Shown here: in pieces, positions 51,235 through 63,786 of the stretch | Layout: each line of letters begins with the position of its first letter | How positions within the stretch are numbered: the first letter of the stretch is position 1 | Assembly (NCBI GenBank): GCA_024529925.1 | Contig: JAFEUB010000910.1 | Location: 31,001 to 95,000, forward strand | From: Ophthalmolycus amberensis | Taxonomy: Eukaryota; Chordata; Actinopteri; Perciformes; Zoarcidae | Direction of reading: 5' to 3' | DNA: 64,000 nucleotides | The notes under the pieces: generated by a model | What the model was told of the DNA's origin: nothing | Databases searched by the model: none | The model's input: only the letters and a program-made list of their open reading frames with translations | Translations under genes and position numbers: made by a program

Positions 51235-51747
51235 TAGGGGTGTAACGGTTCACAAAATTCACGGTGGTTCGGTACGATACAGTGGAGCCACGGTTCGGTA
51301 CGTTTCGGTACAGTAGAAAACTATAAATGCCAGAGAAATGTACTTGATTTTAAAATATATTTATTCATTACAACTAACATCATAAAGTTATTCTTTGACT
51401 TTGAACAATGATGGAACTATACCTGAGTGACCCATCTTCTGGGGTGTCTTCTTAGCAATACATAAGCATAAATAACAAAAACTGCTCCTTAATGTTATGT
51501 AGTACTTGTTACTTACATCTTCTCCATCATCATTTTAGTATGAACAATGATGGAACTAAACCTGAGTGAACGTGGCTCTTCATCAATAAAGGTTTGAACG
51601 TGGCTCTTCATCAATAAAGGTTTAAAAAAAATTTTTTTTTTAAAGATTTTTTTTATTCAAACGTATTGTTCGGTTCGTCATGCGTACCGAACCGTGAGCC
51701 TCAGTACCGAACGGTTCAATACGAATACGCGTATTGTTACACCCCTA
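51235..51747. mobile_element. non-autonomous hAT element with 8-bp target-site duplication
   Basis: The ends are TAGGGGTGTAACGGTTCAC at the left and TTGTTACACCCCTA at the right. They are flanked by ATAATTTC on both sides (51227-51234 and 51748-51755). The subterminal regions repeat GGTTCGGTACG-like motifs. The interior contains a roughly 28-bp direct duplication around GTGGCTCTTCATCAATAAAG (51570-51625). There is no transposase frame. Confidence 0.9.
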
Positions 51748-52859
51748 ATAATTTCAGAAAATAGTTTATTTCAGCATTTATTCATTTTTTGTATTCACAG
51801 ATTGAAGATCTTGGGGTAATTATACATTCCCTATAATGGAGGTCTCATCAGTCAGTTATGGTGCCTCCAGCTAACAGGAGGAAAATGAATGTTCATGGGT
51901 GGAAAGTCAGTAGGGGATCAGGTCCTTGTTGCTACATTTGAGACTTCAGCTTGAGATGACTTCTTGGGGGTGGTAGGATTTTGGGATTGCATTAACCCGT
52001 TTTCTGTTTCTGAAGTTTGTTCAGTGTATGTCGCTGCTCATGAAAAATACACTCTTTTCTGCTGTTGGAAATGTAAAATCACTTCCCGGGCAGCGCCAAA
52101 AGTCACCACTCACTAAAGTGTTTAAAATATATATTTCACAATTGCTCTTCTAAAGTAGATTTGTCACTTCATTGTGCAAACTCATTTTTCTCAGACACTT
52201 GAAGAGCCAAAACAGAATCCCTCGAGAATCACATAAGTGCAATTAGTAAGAAAGAGTGTCCTGATGCATTATGTATTTAATAAGCCATCATCAGTGCAGA
52301 GCACGACATTATTTATGCAAACCTCAAGCATCGGAACCAACCAGCTTGTCAAGCATTATAAATAAAGATGTGTAAACTTCCTTCTCGGAGGGTCCTTGAA
52401 GTAAACAAGGACATAGTTGTTCTTGTAAAATCCTGTAAATAAGAAAAACTGGGAGACTTGGGTACTTAGAGAGGCAATAATTACTTTGGGTTCACATTTG
52501 AGTGTGGTTATGCTACATATCAGGTCACCATCATTTCCAACTCTACACACATCCTTTTCTTCAGAGCCCTCTTAGCACTGCTTGGCTTATGTAATTGCCT
52601 ATAGAGGCCTATGACTTGAAACCTATGACTTGGCTTGACACTTTAAACTGATTGGGTTTGTTTATCCCCAGCTAAACTCAGAACCCTAGATAATCCGTGC
52701 AGGAGAAAAAAGAAAAAAGATAATATCTCATGTCTGCTCATCTCACCCCTTATCCAAACAAGCCCATGTTTGTCTCCCTGAGCAATAACATGTCGCTGGC
52801 CTAGATAAATATGACCCACGTCCCACGCTAATGCAAGGAGGATGGGAAAAACACATATA

Positions 52860-53010
<151 letters not shown>

Positions 53011-53204
53011 CCCACATGCCCATTTGGTGCATTTATAAGCACAAAGGCATACATTTCCAAGTGGACAAAGGCCGCAGACTCAGTGGGATACTGAGTCGCG
53101 CACACACAGATGCACACTCTTTAAGGTCTGACACATTAAGACAGAAGTCCTTTAATGGCGGTAATGGGGGACAGAGTGCAGATTATTGCTTAAGGAAAAA
53201 ACAA

Positions 53205-53619
53205 CAATGAGCAGCAACTCCGCTGTCACAAGGACAGATTCAGAAAAACATTCCTGCCCACTGCCATTAGACTTTATAATAAAACACCTCGGGCCAGATC
53301 GTCGTCCTTCACATGACTACAACGCTACACAGCTGTTACTTGTTGTTGGTGATCCTGGCTCTACTGTCCAGGTTGTTTAGTTTAGTTTACTAGTTGCTAA
53401 TTTTATTTAATTAATACCACTATTTTCATGGTATATACTGTGCATTTCTATTTTCTATTCTAGCTTATTTTTTATTTTTTATTAATCTATTCCTTCAATT
53501 CAATATCTGCTCTGTTATTTTATTGTACTGTAGATATTGTGCATTCCATATGTTATATTTTACTCTGTAAATTGCTGCTGCTACAAACGAATTTCCCCCT
53601 GGGGATAAATAAAGTTTAC

Positions 53620-53655
<36 letters not shown>
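53205..53655 (+). mobile_element. LINE 3' end with (TCTA)n tail
   Basis: The segment has an eroded C-terminal ORF2 fragment (near SEKHSCPLPLDFIIKHL, 53240-53290), an AT-rich 3' UTR, and the phrase CGAATTTCCCCCTGGGGATA followed by AATAAAGTTTACA. It ends in a TCTA microsatellite at 53621-53655. This arrangement is characteristic of fish CR1/L2/Rex-type LINEs, which end in short tandem repeats instead of poly(A). The 5' part is truncated, as is usual. Confidence 0.7.
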
Positions 53656-53656
<1 letters not shown>

Positions 53657-54959
53657 ACTCTCAGTTGTGGTGTTTTAGTGAAACAGCAGGCGGGCACATT
53701 CCAGGACAGCTGCCAGAAACAACCAGAGAGCACCAGAGAGTGAAGGAGCGCACGGGGAACCGCAACTGTGTTCATTTGGCCCCTGTTCCACGACACAATA
53801 ACAGTCATGACATTGCAAAAGTAGACGCGTAATTAACTTGCAGAGAATAAACTGTCAGGAATATGAATTGCTGTGTAGATTTATTAGAAGTATTATTATG
53901 TAAACCGCTCGGATGAAGAGAAGCAGAGTTTGATGGATTAAGGTCGTTTAGATAAAAAAGCCAGTCTCGCTGCCATGCTGCATCTTCTCTTGGCGGCCCG
54001 CCAATGTGACCGGGACATAAAGAACGGCGTATTTACTAAAAAGCAATCATACTGAAAGTAATTTCTGTTACTACATCCATCCAAGGTGTCCACTGATGTA
54101 ACGTAGCGACCTTAGAACGATGATAACGTCATGCAGGACACATCTTATTTTGTGTTGTCAACTTCTTAGAATCCAAAATATTCTTTAAAGAGTAACTGCA
54201 CACTTAAAAGGTTTTTTAAACTATTAACTAAATAAAATAACTGTACTGTGGTGAAGGTCAATTGACATTTCTTAACAAATTTACAAAGCTTGGCCTTTCA
54301 CGGCTGAAAATGGATCCAAATGCCATCTACTGTTTTAAAATCAGCCCTAATCTTCAAGGCCAATTCTGAGCAAGAGTCAACAATTTGAGACTCATCTAAA
54401 TCATGAAATAAAAGAATGTAAACGCCCTCTAATCCGTCCCCCTCTCCTCGCCTCTCCCCACGGCATTTATCCTTTTCTACTATTTTCATAACCACTGTGT
54501 GGCATTACAATAACAGCACCCTTTGTGTGCTGGGAATTAAGCCAAAGGCACATTACAGAATCTGGTGAATCAGTGTTAAAGACTGATTATCTGGCGACAG
54601 CCATGTGCTTTCCTATACTGTGAGAAGAGTGTGTAGATGAAGCATTAAGTAATTTAATTTGTTTTCACTTAGCGGCTGGCTAGTGCTAGCTAATGAATAG
54701 CTCGCCAATTTCCCAATGGTTTCATGCTAACGTTACACTATGCTGCATCCCCGTTGCTAGGAGACTACAGCTGAAACGCAAAGGGACACGCCAAAGATGG
54801 AGGGCTAGGGTGTTGTGCAGGGCCAGAAGTCATATACCAGCTAAAGGGGAGTCATCAAATGCAGTGCCCCATGCCATATCGCTATTTTCCAAGCTACTGT
54901 AGCTGTCATATTTGTCGACTCTGCCTCGAGGCTATCGCCGTACGGAGGTTAATCTTTTT

Positions 54960-55150
54960 AAACATGCATTCATATGTAAAATCTGTGGGCAGCTGGAAAA
55001 GATTTTGGTATCGAAAGTGTTCTCGATTCCGCAGTAGTCCGAGTAGTATTGACCAATTATGTTCGAGCAGGCTTTGGTTGAATGCAGGTAAACAGTCCAC
55101 GTGGCGAACAAAAGAGGCACACATTGGCCAAAATGCAATCTGGGAATCCA
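54960..55150 (+). repeat. dispersed repeat family E
   Basis: This is the second copy of the family described at 43020-43205. It lies within a longer stretch (54640-55400) that may belong to the same element. The 182-codon open frame across it (54859-55407) shows no protein similarity I recognise. Confidence 0.55.
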
Positions 55151-56039
55151 CCAGCTATTTTTTCAAAATTCTGTGGTTGGTGGGGTTAGGCTCAGACCTG
55201 GGGGTGAAGTTACACTTCAAAACACTTGGCTGCAGCTCATCTCTGGAGGCCTTTATTATTTTTCCACATGTGAAACTCTGCCTTACTCCAGACTCTGCCG
55301 GGACTCCGAGGTTGAGACTAGGAGGTATTTATTGTGCGGGGAGCGAAAATCAAAATAGAGCAGGCAGAGATGAGATGTTTGCGTTTGAACCGTTTAAATC
55401 AAAATGATCCGCACAAGCAAGATGCGACTACACGGAGTGGGTGTTTCAAAATCACCGTTGTCTCAATTCAGACCAAACCAAGGTTCTACTGTGAGCTAGA
55501 AAAACAACGAGGTTCCCCTGTTCTAGTTTGTGAGCGCTGACAAGAGGGACCACACTTGAAGTCCTAGCACCAAACTCCAAGTAAAAAAAACTCTCCTTTG
55601 GAAGCTCTCGTAAAATCACTCTCAATAGTTTGGGAGACTTTTTTTTAAATTGATGCCTTATTTTGCACTTCTTTTCATCCGGTGGCTGTTATTTATTTAT
55701 CAATTTGTAAGAGTTGCAAAAACATGAAAAGGATTTTCACGATAATTTGGTGTTTGGGATTGTTGGAAACTCAGAGGCAGCCAAGCAAGCTCGCAGGGAC
55801 AGGACGATTGACATCGAATGAAGAAATTATCTTGAAAGAGCCAATAAGTCTGCAGAGACTGCAAAATCCTTTGTGATTGTTTTTTGATGGAAGAAAATAT
55901 TTTGAAAGTGCAGTTGGATTTGCATGAAAAGACACATGATGATAGATAATCATGGGATAAGCATGAGAAAACGGCCCAAAAGTTAAAAATTGCCCATTTT
56001 GCAAATAAAGAAATCCTATTAAAACGTCCCCATACCCTA

Positions 56040-56570
56040 AATCAGAGGTCTTCAACAGGGGGTCCGCGGAGGTACTGCAGGGGGTCTGCGAAACGTTTGG
56101 TTGATGAGACTATTTTTTTATTTTTTTTCGCCAAACATGAATCTTTCCATTATTTTAATAGTTCAGGATTGTATGAAAGATAACAGGTATCTTTATGGAT
56201 GGCAGTGGTACCAATAGGCCATCACTCATTTTTCGTTTCCACGTTTAAAATGAAAACATCAATTTGAATAGCTTGTGTGCATGATTATCATGCAATTAAC
56301 AGACAATGTTGATATTGGCATTGGTATCAGTTGACAAGGTATGTTTATAAATGGCAGTGGCTCGGCCTCCCTACTCACTGTACCTGTTTAAAATGAAAAC
56401 ATGAATATATGAACCTGTGTATTATTTGAATAGCTTAGTATTGAATGCACAATAAAGAGGTATGTTTATACATGGCCCAGTTTAATATAAAACACAATAT
56501 ATATAGTCGGGGGTCCCTGCTCCATCTCTCTATCAGTTTGGGGGTCCTTGGCCCTGCCCTAAATGATTCA
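56040..56570 (+). mobile_element. hAT-like debris
   Basis: The left end reads CAGAGGTCTTCAACAGGGGG, then TCCGCGGAGG, and the right part has GGGGGTCCTTGGCCCTGCC. These resemble termini of a fish hAT family known to me from memory. The outer right end is missing and no duplication was seen. Confidence 0.45.
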
Positions 56571-56739
56571 CCCACGGCTGAATTTTCCACTAAAGTTTAT
56601 TTAAATGTGTTCCAAATTATATTCATAACAAAAATCTATGCCTTGAATCTAAAACAGACGATGTTAGCAAACAACAATATTTTTTACAAAAGCATGCATG
56701 CAACTTTGTGGCAAATGCAGTGCAGAACCTGTTCAGGCA

Positions 56740-57030
56740 ACAAAACTACTTGGTTAGGTTTCGGAAAATATCGTAGTTTGGGTTAAAATAATTACATTTG
56801 AACTACTTAGTTAAGTTTAGGCCACAAAACTATTTGGTTAGGTTGAGGTGGTTTGGGTTAAAATGACTATGTTTGTTCTGTAAAATAAGTTCCCGTGTTA
56901 CTTTTTTTTGCGTTAGTTAATTTCGCAAGTTGCGTAAAAAAAATGTAAAGGAAAACAAGTCTGTTTACTTTTGGTTTCACACAGGACATGAAAAGTGGAC
57001 TCCTGAGTAAAAATTCCGTGTTTGTCCACC
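56740..57030 (+). repeat. dispersed repeat family D
   Basis: It contains the repeated phrase CTACTTGGTTAGGTTTCGGA (56748) with two further variants, then TTTGGTTTCACACAGGACAT and TCCGTGTTTGTCCACC. Confidence 0.55.
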
Positions 57031-57414
57031 AGACCTCCAACAGGCTGTATAGCTCTTCATACTACGTCACCTGACTTCTTTAGAGGCAGGCCTGCCTGTC
57101 CTGGTTCACGATTATGTGGGTTATGAATTACAGTGTATAACGTTTTGTAGGTATACGTACAAACGGTGACTGAGAACAGCCTCAACACTGATATAGTCTA
57201 ATACAACATCTGGCAATAAATCCCATCCTCATGAAGGTTATAATGTTCCGATTTTTTGTTGTTGTATAGCAATACACTGATGTTTACATTAATAATATAA
57301 TGTCGACCACATTGATTTCAACAGGAATGCCATTATGACAGTGAAGAACTTCAATGGCAAAATATTCCTGACTATTTATTAGTTTTCCTGTTAACCAGTG
57401 AAAGTTGTTCTCTT

Positions 57415-57560
57415 CTACGCTCAAAGTCTGTCCGTCTGTCTGCTATTCTGGTCCAGACAGAAATATCTCAACAACTATGGGATCGACTGCCATGAAATAC
57501 TCTCATATAATATTGCTCCCTCTAGCGCCACCATTGAGGAAATGCATGAAAATACACATG
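57415..57560 (+). repeat. dispersed repeat family C, short copy
   Basis: It reads TCTGGTCCAGACAGAAATAT, then CTCAACAACTATGGGATCGA and CTCTAGCGCCACCATTGAGG. These are recognisable versions of the family C motifs. Confidence 0.6.
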
Positions 57561-58164
57561 GTGATGGATAATCGAGGAATACATGTGCAATGTTTTCATT
57601 TAACTAAGAGCAGTAACTTATGAGAAATCATTAAGAGTTAAAAAATTGCCTATTTTGCAATCAAAGAAATCCTATAAAAACTTCCAGATTCACTAATCGT
57701 TTTGACAATAGTTAAAAACGTTCCAAAATGTATAGAAATTTGCTCCCAATCTATTCTGTGCTTTGAATCTAAAATTGATGGTATTTGCATACAACTATAT
57801 TTTAGACTGAAATTATGCTTGTTGCAACTTTGTGGCAGCCGTTTGTGGCCGTTTCCTGTTTAACATGATAAGGCCTCTGTGTACAAAGTCCATAAAGAAT
57901 TTTACCGGTTTGTTTTAGAAGAACTGGTAGAAATGAATGGAAAGGCGCATAGGAGCCAGGCCTCATCACCCAACTTTAGTGGCTGACCTCACTCATGATC
58001 CATAGCAAGGTTCCAAAATCATAGAATAGAAGGGTGGAATGTGCACATTTCACTCAGTTGCCAGTTTATTAGGCGCACACAGCTAAAATTACAACATATC
58101 CTCATAGAACGGTTTGTGTCTCTTACGAACTGGTAATCATTTTTTGAGCGTTCTCCCGGGCAAG

Positions 58165-58290
58165 CCCTTGCAGTGCAGAACCTGTCTAGACAACCAAACT
58201 ACTTGGCTAGGTTTAGGAAAAGATCATGGTTTGGGTTCAAATAAGTATGTTTGAACAACTTGGTCAGGTTTAAGAAAAAGTTGTGGTTGC
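58165..58290 (+). repeat. dispersed repeat family D, partial copy
   Basis: The phrase CTACTTGGCTAGGTTTAGGA followed by ATCATGGTTTGGGTTCAAAT parallels 56745-56800. Confidence 0.5.
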
Positions 58291-59073
58291 CGCTGCCAAC
58301 CATCTAATTGCGGAACAGTGCAAAACCGCCAGTAGAAAGGTTTATCTCATTGCCCGCATATCTGTGCTTATGCTTCAGCGATACAAAGCAAAACAGGGAG
58401 CCTCTTAAAAACATCCTCTCCACTTAGCCACAGTCGCCCACTCTGTTACGCGGAAACCCTGACAGAGTTAACCGACAGACACACTGCTGACAACCTCGCA
58501 GCTCAACCAATAGAGTGTGGAATACTTTCCGTGAAAAGCGGCCGCATGCGTCCGCGACAACTGCTACAAGATCTCGACCAACATTATGATGAAGTAGGTG
58601 GCTTCGTGGAAACAAAGAGGTGGAAACGTTCCCACTGTTGGCTACATTAAAGCCAGCCTTCTGCTCCATTTTTGGCAAGAGTCTGGTTAGCATCAGCGTG
58701 TCGAGACACAGCCACGGATGTGTGTTTCTGTTTTCACTGAGCTGGAGGTAATTGAGGAAGTCTGGCTCTCTCCTCGGGAGCTCTCTGCCGCTCAGCGGGA
58801 GCCGTGTTACTAGTGAACCAAACATCTCACATCTCCCTCCTGCTTTCTCCCTCAACTGTTTATCGCCGTCCTCACATGCCTCTCTTCCTCTCTCTGCCTT
58901 CTCCTTCCCTTTCTAGCTTCACCCGGGGGCTGTGTTTACGTCCGTCAGCAACACCTCTTTCGACCTCCATATCACAAGACAGCAGGGGGAGCAGCTAAGT
59001 AGCCCTCCCGCGTGCATGCAAACGAGGTCATCTGTTTGGCGGACTTTCCCAAGAAAAAAAAACCCATTCTCAC

Positions 59074-59180
59074 CTGGAACTGGCCGGTGTAGTCGTTGTC
59101 CGCGGTACCCTCTCTGCCCTCCTTCAGCGCGATGAGGGTGAAACCCCGGAAATATGAGGGGCTGGTTGCCAGGAGGATCA
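59074..59180 (-). CDS. spon1: spondin-1 exon 2: Reeler domain
   Basis: The exon is 107 nt and encodes residues 76-111. It enters in phase 1, completing the valine codon begun in exon 1, and leaves in phase 0. The acceptor is ttaacag|TGATCC and the donor TTCCAG|gtgaga. The translation contains SPSYFRGFTLIALKEGREG, which is nearly identical to the highly conserved Reeler-domain core of SPON1 (PSYFRGFTLIAL). It is followed by a more variable acidic stretch and YTGQFQ. A longer open frame across this interval (58919-59500) is the same DNA read in another phase and is not coding. Confidence 0.96.
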
Positions 59181-60299
59181 CTGTTAAAGTAGAAGAGTGA
59201 GTGCGGTGTGTTTAACTCCACAGTAGACAGTAAAAGGGGCACATGCATCTGCACACTGGGGTCACGCTGCGTGACACAACATGAACACAGCATCCCCGTG
59301 AGCATTGGTGTGATGTGGAAGAGTGAGGGGCTGCATGCACAGAGCTTTAGCATCCCACACAGAGAGCCTGTACAAACGAGGAGTTCAGTGAGGGGGGAAC
59401 AGGCCGGGAAGGATTTTATTCGGCTCACACTTGTGCCCCAACCTTGAATTTTCATACCATTTATCTTAAAATCTGACAGTGAAGATGTCAATATTTTCAA
59501 CCTTATCCAGCATTCTTGGTTTTTAAAGTGAACATATTTGATGCTTAATAACTTATTTTTTTGTTGTCCTCCACAGGTCTCTGATAGCTGATTCGAACTT
59601 AACCTTGGATTGCTGAATGTGTCGTCACAACCCCAAAAAATTGCATGATATGGAAAATGATGTCAGTGGGGAGACTTCAACACAACCCTTAGGCCTGTGT
59701 CAAAACTGTCAAACTGCAGAATGCTAGTTATTGTAACACCCCCCCTTCACATCACTATTTTTCTTTTTTTCTATGAACAAAGTTTGGATTTTAAAAAGCA
59801 GAGTAAGTGAAAAAGTTACATTTGATTGTTGCTGGTTGTTGAAAACTGCTTGTTAACTTCTAATCTTGCCAAAAACCAACAATGTGAGTAGACCAAAGTT
59901 GTGTTTTGTTTTCATGTGGACAAATAAAATCCACGAGGCAGGACAGAGACTTTTAATTCCTCAGGATCAGCTTAATTGGAGCCTCTGTGCCGGACCCTTA
60001 GTTTGCACGGAGAGGAGAGGAAGTGAATATCCGACAGTATAACACGAAGAAGCCTTATCCACAACTCTCCCCGCCTGAGCCAGAGGAGCTGGTTTTGGAA
60101 ATTGTGTCCTCCAGGCTGCGATTTCTAGTCAAATTTTAGAGTAGGCTTGCAATGTAGACACGCTCATGTTTTCTCTTTAAGAATACAGTGAATGTTAGAG
60201 TACATATGCGGCGTTTACCAACTTCACAAACACTCCACTTAATGTGGCGCAGCTTTACGCACTGATTGCGCAGACGGACGAGTAAGAAAAAAAGTATAC
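59181..60299 (-). other. spon1 intron 1 (1119 bp)
   Basis: The intron begins gtatac on the gene strand and ends ttaacag. I saw no recognisable gene or repeat inside. Its AT-rich middle part (59500-59900) looks like ordinary unique intron sequence. Confidence 0.9.
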
Positions 60300-60525
60300 C
60301 TCTGTAGGTGCTGCCCGGCTGATAGCTTTCCGGGTCCCCCTCCACTCTGAGCCTGAACTCGTGGTGCCCGTCCCGCCGGGTCCCCTGGGTCTGCGCCCGG
60401 AGAATCCGCCCGCAGTAACCGTCCAACCTGCCCCCGGCGGGCTCCTCCACGAAGGCGACGGCGTTGCACAGGAAACTCGAGACTAAATAGCAGTGCAAAA
60501 ACAGCACATGGAGATACATTCCCAT
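60300..60525 (-). CDS. spon1: spondin-1 (F-spondin) exon 1: signal peptide and start of Reeler domain
   Basis: This is the first coding exon, 226 nt, encoding residues 1-75 plus the first base of codon 76. Spondin-1 is a secreted extracellular-matrix glycoprotein known from floor plate and axon guidance. The start ATG at 60525-60523 has G at -3 and at +4. An in-frame TAG lies four codons upstream (60537-60535), so translation cannot begin further 5' on this exon. Residues 1-24 form a hydrophobic signal peptide with a likely cleavage after NAVA. The mature start contains DGYCGRILRAQ and later HEFRLRVEGDPESYQPG, which match the Reeler-domain start of vertebrate SPON1. The donor site is AGAG|gtatac. 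The exon is clearly richer in GC than the flanking intron. I cannot tell from this window whether it is the spon1a or the spon1b paralogue. The family assignment rests on recall of the human protein, not on an alignment. Confidence 0.95.
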
Positions 60526-61040
60526 CTCGGAGTCCTAGAGATGAGTGTGTTCAACCAAACAATAAAAAAATGAATTAAAAAAAACAGTGGAAAGGCGAAA
60601 CAGCGGGCAGAGGATCAGCTCCAGCCCTCTTCCACAGGAACTCCAAACCTAACTACAGCGGCGTCACAGTCAGTGGTGAAGGTGAAGAGAGGGAGACCAT
60701 CCTGAACTGGAGAGAGAGAGAGAGCGCGTCAGGGGCGCACCACGTTGAAGCGCTGCTGAGCGGGTGTGAGAGAGGAGCTGCTGCTGCTGCTGCTGCTGAT
60801 CCCGGATCAGTGTGCTGCGTTGACGGAGAGCCTGGGAAGCAACGGGGTGGGGGCTGCCAAATAACCGAGCGCGGGTGCACGCGGCTGTCTTCTTGATTTT
60901 TAGGAGAGGGAAGGTCCAAAACTGGAGCTCTGCACTTTTACCAAGAGGATAGCCAGCCCTCCCCTCACACGCAAACACACACGCGTACAGTACACGCGCT
61001 GTCTGTCTGTGTGCATATCTCTCACGCGCCTACTGGGGAA
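60526..61040 (-). promoter_or_regulatory. spon1 5' UTR and promoter-proximal DNA (boundaries not resolved)
   Basis: This is the DNA immediately upstream of the spon1 start codon on the minus strand. It is GC-rich compared with the introns. It holds a (GA)n tract at about 60711-60724, seven CTG units on the plus strand at 60778-60798 (CAG on the gene strand), and alternating purine-pyrimidine stretches with CG steps near 60970-61030. No clear TATA box or initiator could be placed, so the transcription start is unknown. The calls 5' UTR and promoter are inferred from position only. Confidence 0.45.
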
Positions 61041-62286
61041 ACATACAAATGTCCTGCTCGCTGTTCAAAGGCGACAGCAGATTTTTTTTAGAGCAACATC
61101 ATTTCACCGAAATATTTTTTTACCGTACTGTCCCGTGCGTATTTACGCATTATCTGTGTCGCTCTCATGAGAGTTTAACGTGTTTTGTGACCAAACGAGC
61201 AATGAGCATCACTTTATCACACAAAACGCAGTACTGTTCAATGCTCTGAAGTTACAAATACACCAGAATACGAGCCCGCGTGCCCCTCTGATTAACGCAG
61301 AAAAACGTGATTTAATGAATTGCATACTGAACCTAAATTAATTGAATTATAATGAACCTTAGGGTGTTTGGACATAAGCTCCATTATAAGCTGCTGTCAC
61401 TTTGTTTTTTGATAGTTTTCTTGTGGATTAAATGCACACTTTTCTGTATTGACATCTGGTGTGTACACGACGCTTTCTCCTAACGGGCTGACCTCGTAAA
61501 CACTTTCACAAGACATGCATGCATTTTTACAATAGGACAGAGTCTTATGGCCAATAGGGGTCGCAAGATCATCTTTGCGCCCTCCAGAGATACTTAGTAA
61601 ATTTGTCAGTCACGTCATCACTGCACCCTTTACTCTCCCATCTCAAGTTGTATTACAGCGCAGGGAAAAGTGGGAGGGATTATGGAAATATGGGCCTTTA
61701 AGGTTTCATATTAAATGTGTAGTTTTGAATCAGCTGAAGCAATACGTTTAAGTTTATTTTTTTTAATCCATTTCCTTTTTGTGACATTTCTTTATCCTTC
61801 TTTATTCTGTGTGAATTACAAGCATGAAAAAAAGGTATAACCTTGCTTGTATATTTACAGTACTACAATCAAATGTTCGTGAGTGTGTTTGTGAATAATA
61901 AAACCTCATGGAAATGAGCTGGATCAAATAAACTTGCACCAAAACCGATTCGCTCACGTTTACGGGGCTTTTCGTCCAAATGCCAAACATGTGTGCGTGT
62001 GTAAACCTGAGGAGTGTTACCCAACAGAGAGCTGGAGATGGTTAAACCAAACAGCCTGAATGTCTCCGCGTGATGGATCCCATCTGGAGTGAGTCTGCAC
62101 TATAAACTTTCTGACGGATGGCTAACGTCTGTTGCTTACACCCTCGGCTGAGAAGTGAGCTGAGAAAGACGACCCACTGGAAGATCAGGATGAAAACAAC
62201 CTGTTTGCACACCAGCCAGTAACATTCCGCCGTTAAAAACATCAAATTCAGTTTGAGGAAATCAGTGTTGCTGTGAAATCGTCTCC
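61041..62286. other. sequence upstream of spon1, nothing recognised
   Basis: I saw no convincing coding sequence or known repeat in this AT-rich stretch. Distal regulatory elements cannot be excluded. Confidence 0.5.
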
Positions 62287-62648
62287 CAGTGAGCATTTTT
62301 CTGTTGAAAAGACGTTTAAAAGACGTCTATGCCCAACGTTGAAAAGACGTTCAGAATTGGTTCAAAAGTGAGTTTTAGACCAGATTTAAACGTGATTTGC
62401 AATACTATAATAGTTCGCCCTCTACATTGTGCTAATGTAATATATAATATATCATGATTTAGAGGCTTACTAAGAAACCACATCCACATTCATCAGTTGA
62501 AAGGACATCACGTTTAAATCTGGTCAAAGCGTGAACGTCTTTTCAACGTCTACAAATAGTCGGCGAAAAAACTTTCACTTTTGAACCAATTCTGAACGTC
62601 TTTTCAACGTTGGGCATAGACGTCTTTTCAACGGAAAAATGCTCACTG
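62287..62648. mobile_element. MITE with long imperfect inverted repeats
   Basis: The left arm (62287-62371) begins CAGTGAGCATTTTTCTGTTG. The right arm (62575-62648) is its near-perfect reverse complement. The left arm differs mainly by an 11-nt insertion. Both arms repeat the motif GAAAAGACGT. No target-site duplication was evident. Confidence 0.8.
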
Positions 62649-62884
62649 TTAGTAACACATCAACAGTTTCCACTTACAGGACAAACGACCAGACACAGCA
62701 ACAGTTAATTTGTATTTATTAAAGCACAATATAAATAGAACAATGTTCTTTATATAAAAACATAATCTCCTTTTCCTTCTTTAAATATCGTTTTCAAAGC
62801 CACACAGGAGCCGGTTTCAGGAGATCTGCCATATTTTCAAGCTGGACATCTGTAAATAAAACAAGTATTAAAAAACATATTGAC

Positions 62885-62965
62885 TTTTAGACCAGTTTTG
62901 AACCTCTTCACCGGAGACCATAGACGTCTTTTAAACGTGTTTTCAACGGAACGATGCTGACCTGG
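62885..62965. repeat. fragment related to the 62287-62648 MITE
   Basis: It contains TAGACGTCTTTTAAACGTGT and TTTTCAACGGAACGATGCTG, which parallel the right arm of the MITE. Confidence 0.5.
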
Positions 62966-63654
62966 ATATTACACAGTATATACTATATTTTATAACGTTG
63001 GGCTACAAGGACAGTCCACAAATAAAGTGTCTCCATTAACTAACACACATGTCTAAGTTTACCGTTCAGAACATGCATCGCTATACAAGCTAACATGCTA
63101 AACTACAAGCTAGCAGCCTCGCCCGCATGATGAGCATAACATGATATTAGTGGTAATGATATTTCGGTTTGCAATATTGGAATAAAGTAGTTCAAGTACT
63201 TACAGAGTATGCCGTTAGCGTGAAGCCTCGTTTATTCCGTCAGCTCGTTCACTTTGCTCATAAACTCAGTAAGCTCTAGCTAGCTAGCTCAAATAGTGCC
63301 GTGTTTGTTTTCAGCCAGCCTCTACCTTAGAAAAATGCAAGAGTCCGTGCGCATGCGTATTCCAGCAGTAAACACTGAGTTGTATTTTAGTGAACATACA
63401 GACATAATGTGCTCTGCTCTCATTACTGATGTCCTGGGAGCTTCTTGTTGACAGCACACAGTCTATAGTTCCATATTTATGACGTTTTATATGAGACATT
63501 GAATGCGTTGAAATAACGTCTTCGTATAGACCACATATGAACGGACAGCGTAATATGATTTTGGAGAAATACGTTTAAAGTAACCAAAATCGCGTCTCTT
63601 TCAACCTACAACTGAACAAACCATCAATATTTTAAAAGAAATTGGTGTTTTGTG

Positions 63655-63786
63655 ACAGGTTGATATTGTAACCGTAATTTAGACGATTTAAAACACGTTG
63701 AAAAAAGGTCTAAGACGTTCAGGCTCCATTTCAACGCTTTTTCAATCAGAAATCAACGTTGAAATCCAGGGTTAGTGCTCAGTGGG
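63655..63786. repeat. MITE-like terminus
   Basis: It reads TCAACGTTGAAATCCAGGGT and ends GTGCTCAGTGGG. The TGCTCA(C/G)TG end and the CAACGTTGAAA motifs resemble the MITE at 62287-62648, and it may be the end of a second related element. Confidence 0.4.

Noticed and set aside
54859..55407. 182-codon open frame on the plus strand
   Set aside because: It lies in a dispersed repeat also seen near 43020-43205, and the translation shows no recognisable protein features.
58424..58855. 143-codon open frame on the minus strand
   Set aside because: No domain or family resemblance, no splice or start context, and it sits deep in intron 2.
58919..59500. 193-codon open frame on the minus strand
   Set aside because: It covers spon1 exon 2 in a non-coding phase and runs into both introns. 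The conserved Reeler peptide is in another frame.
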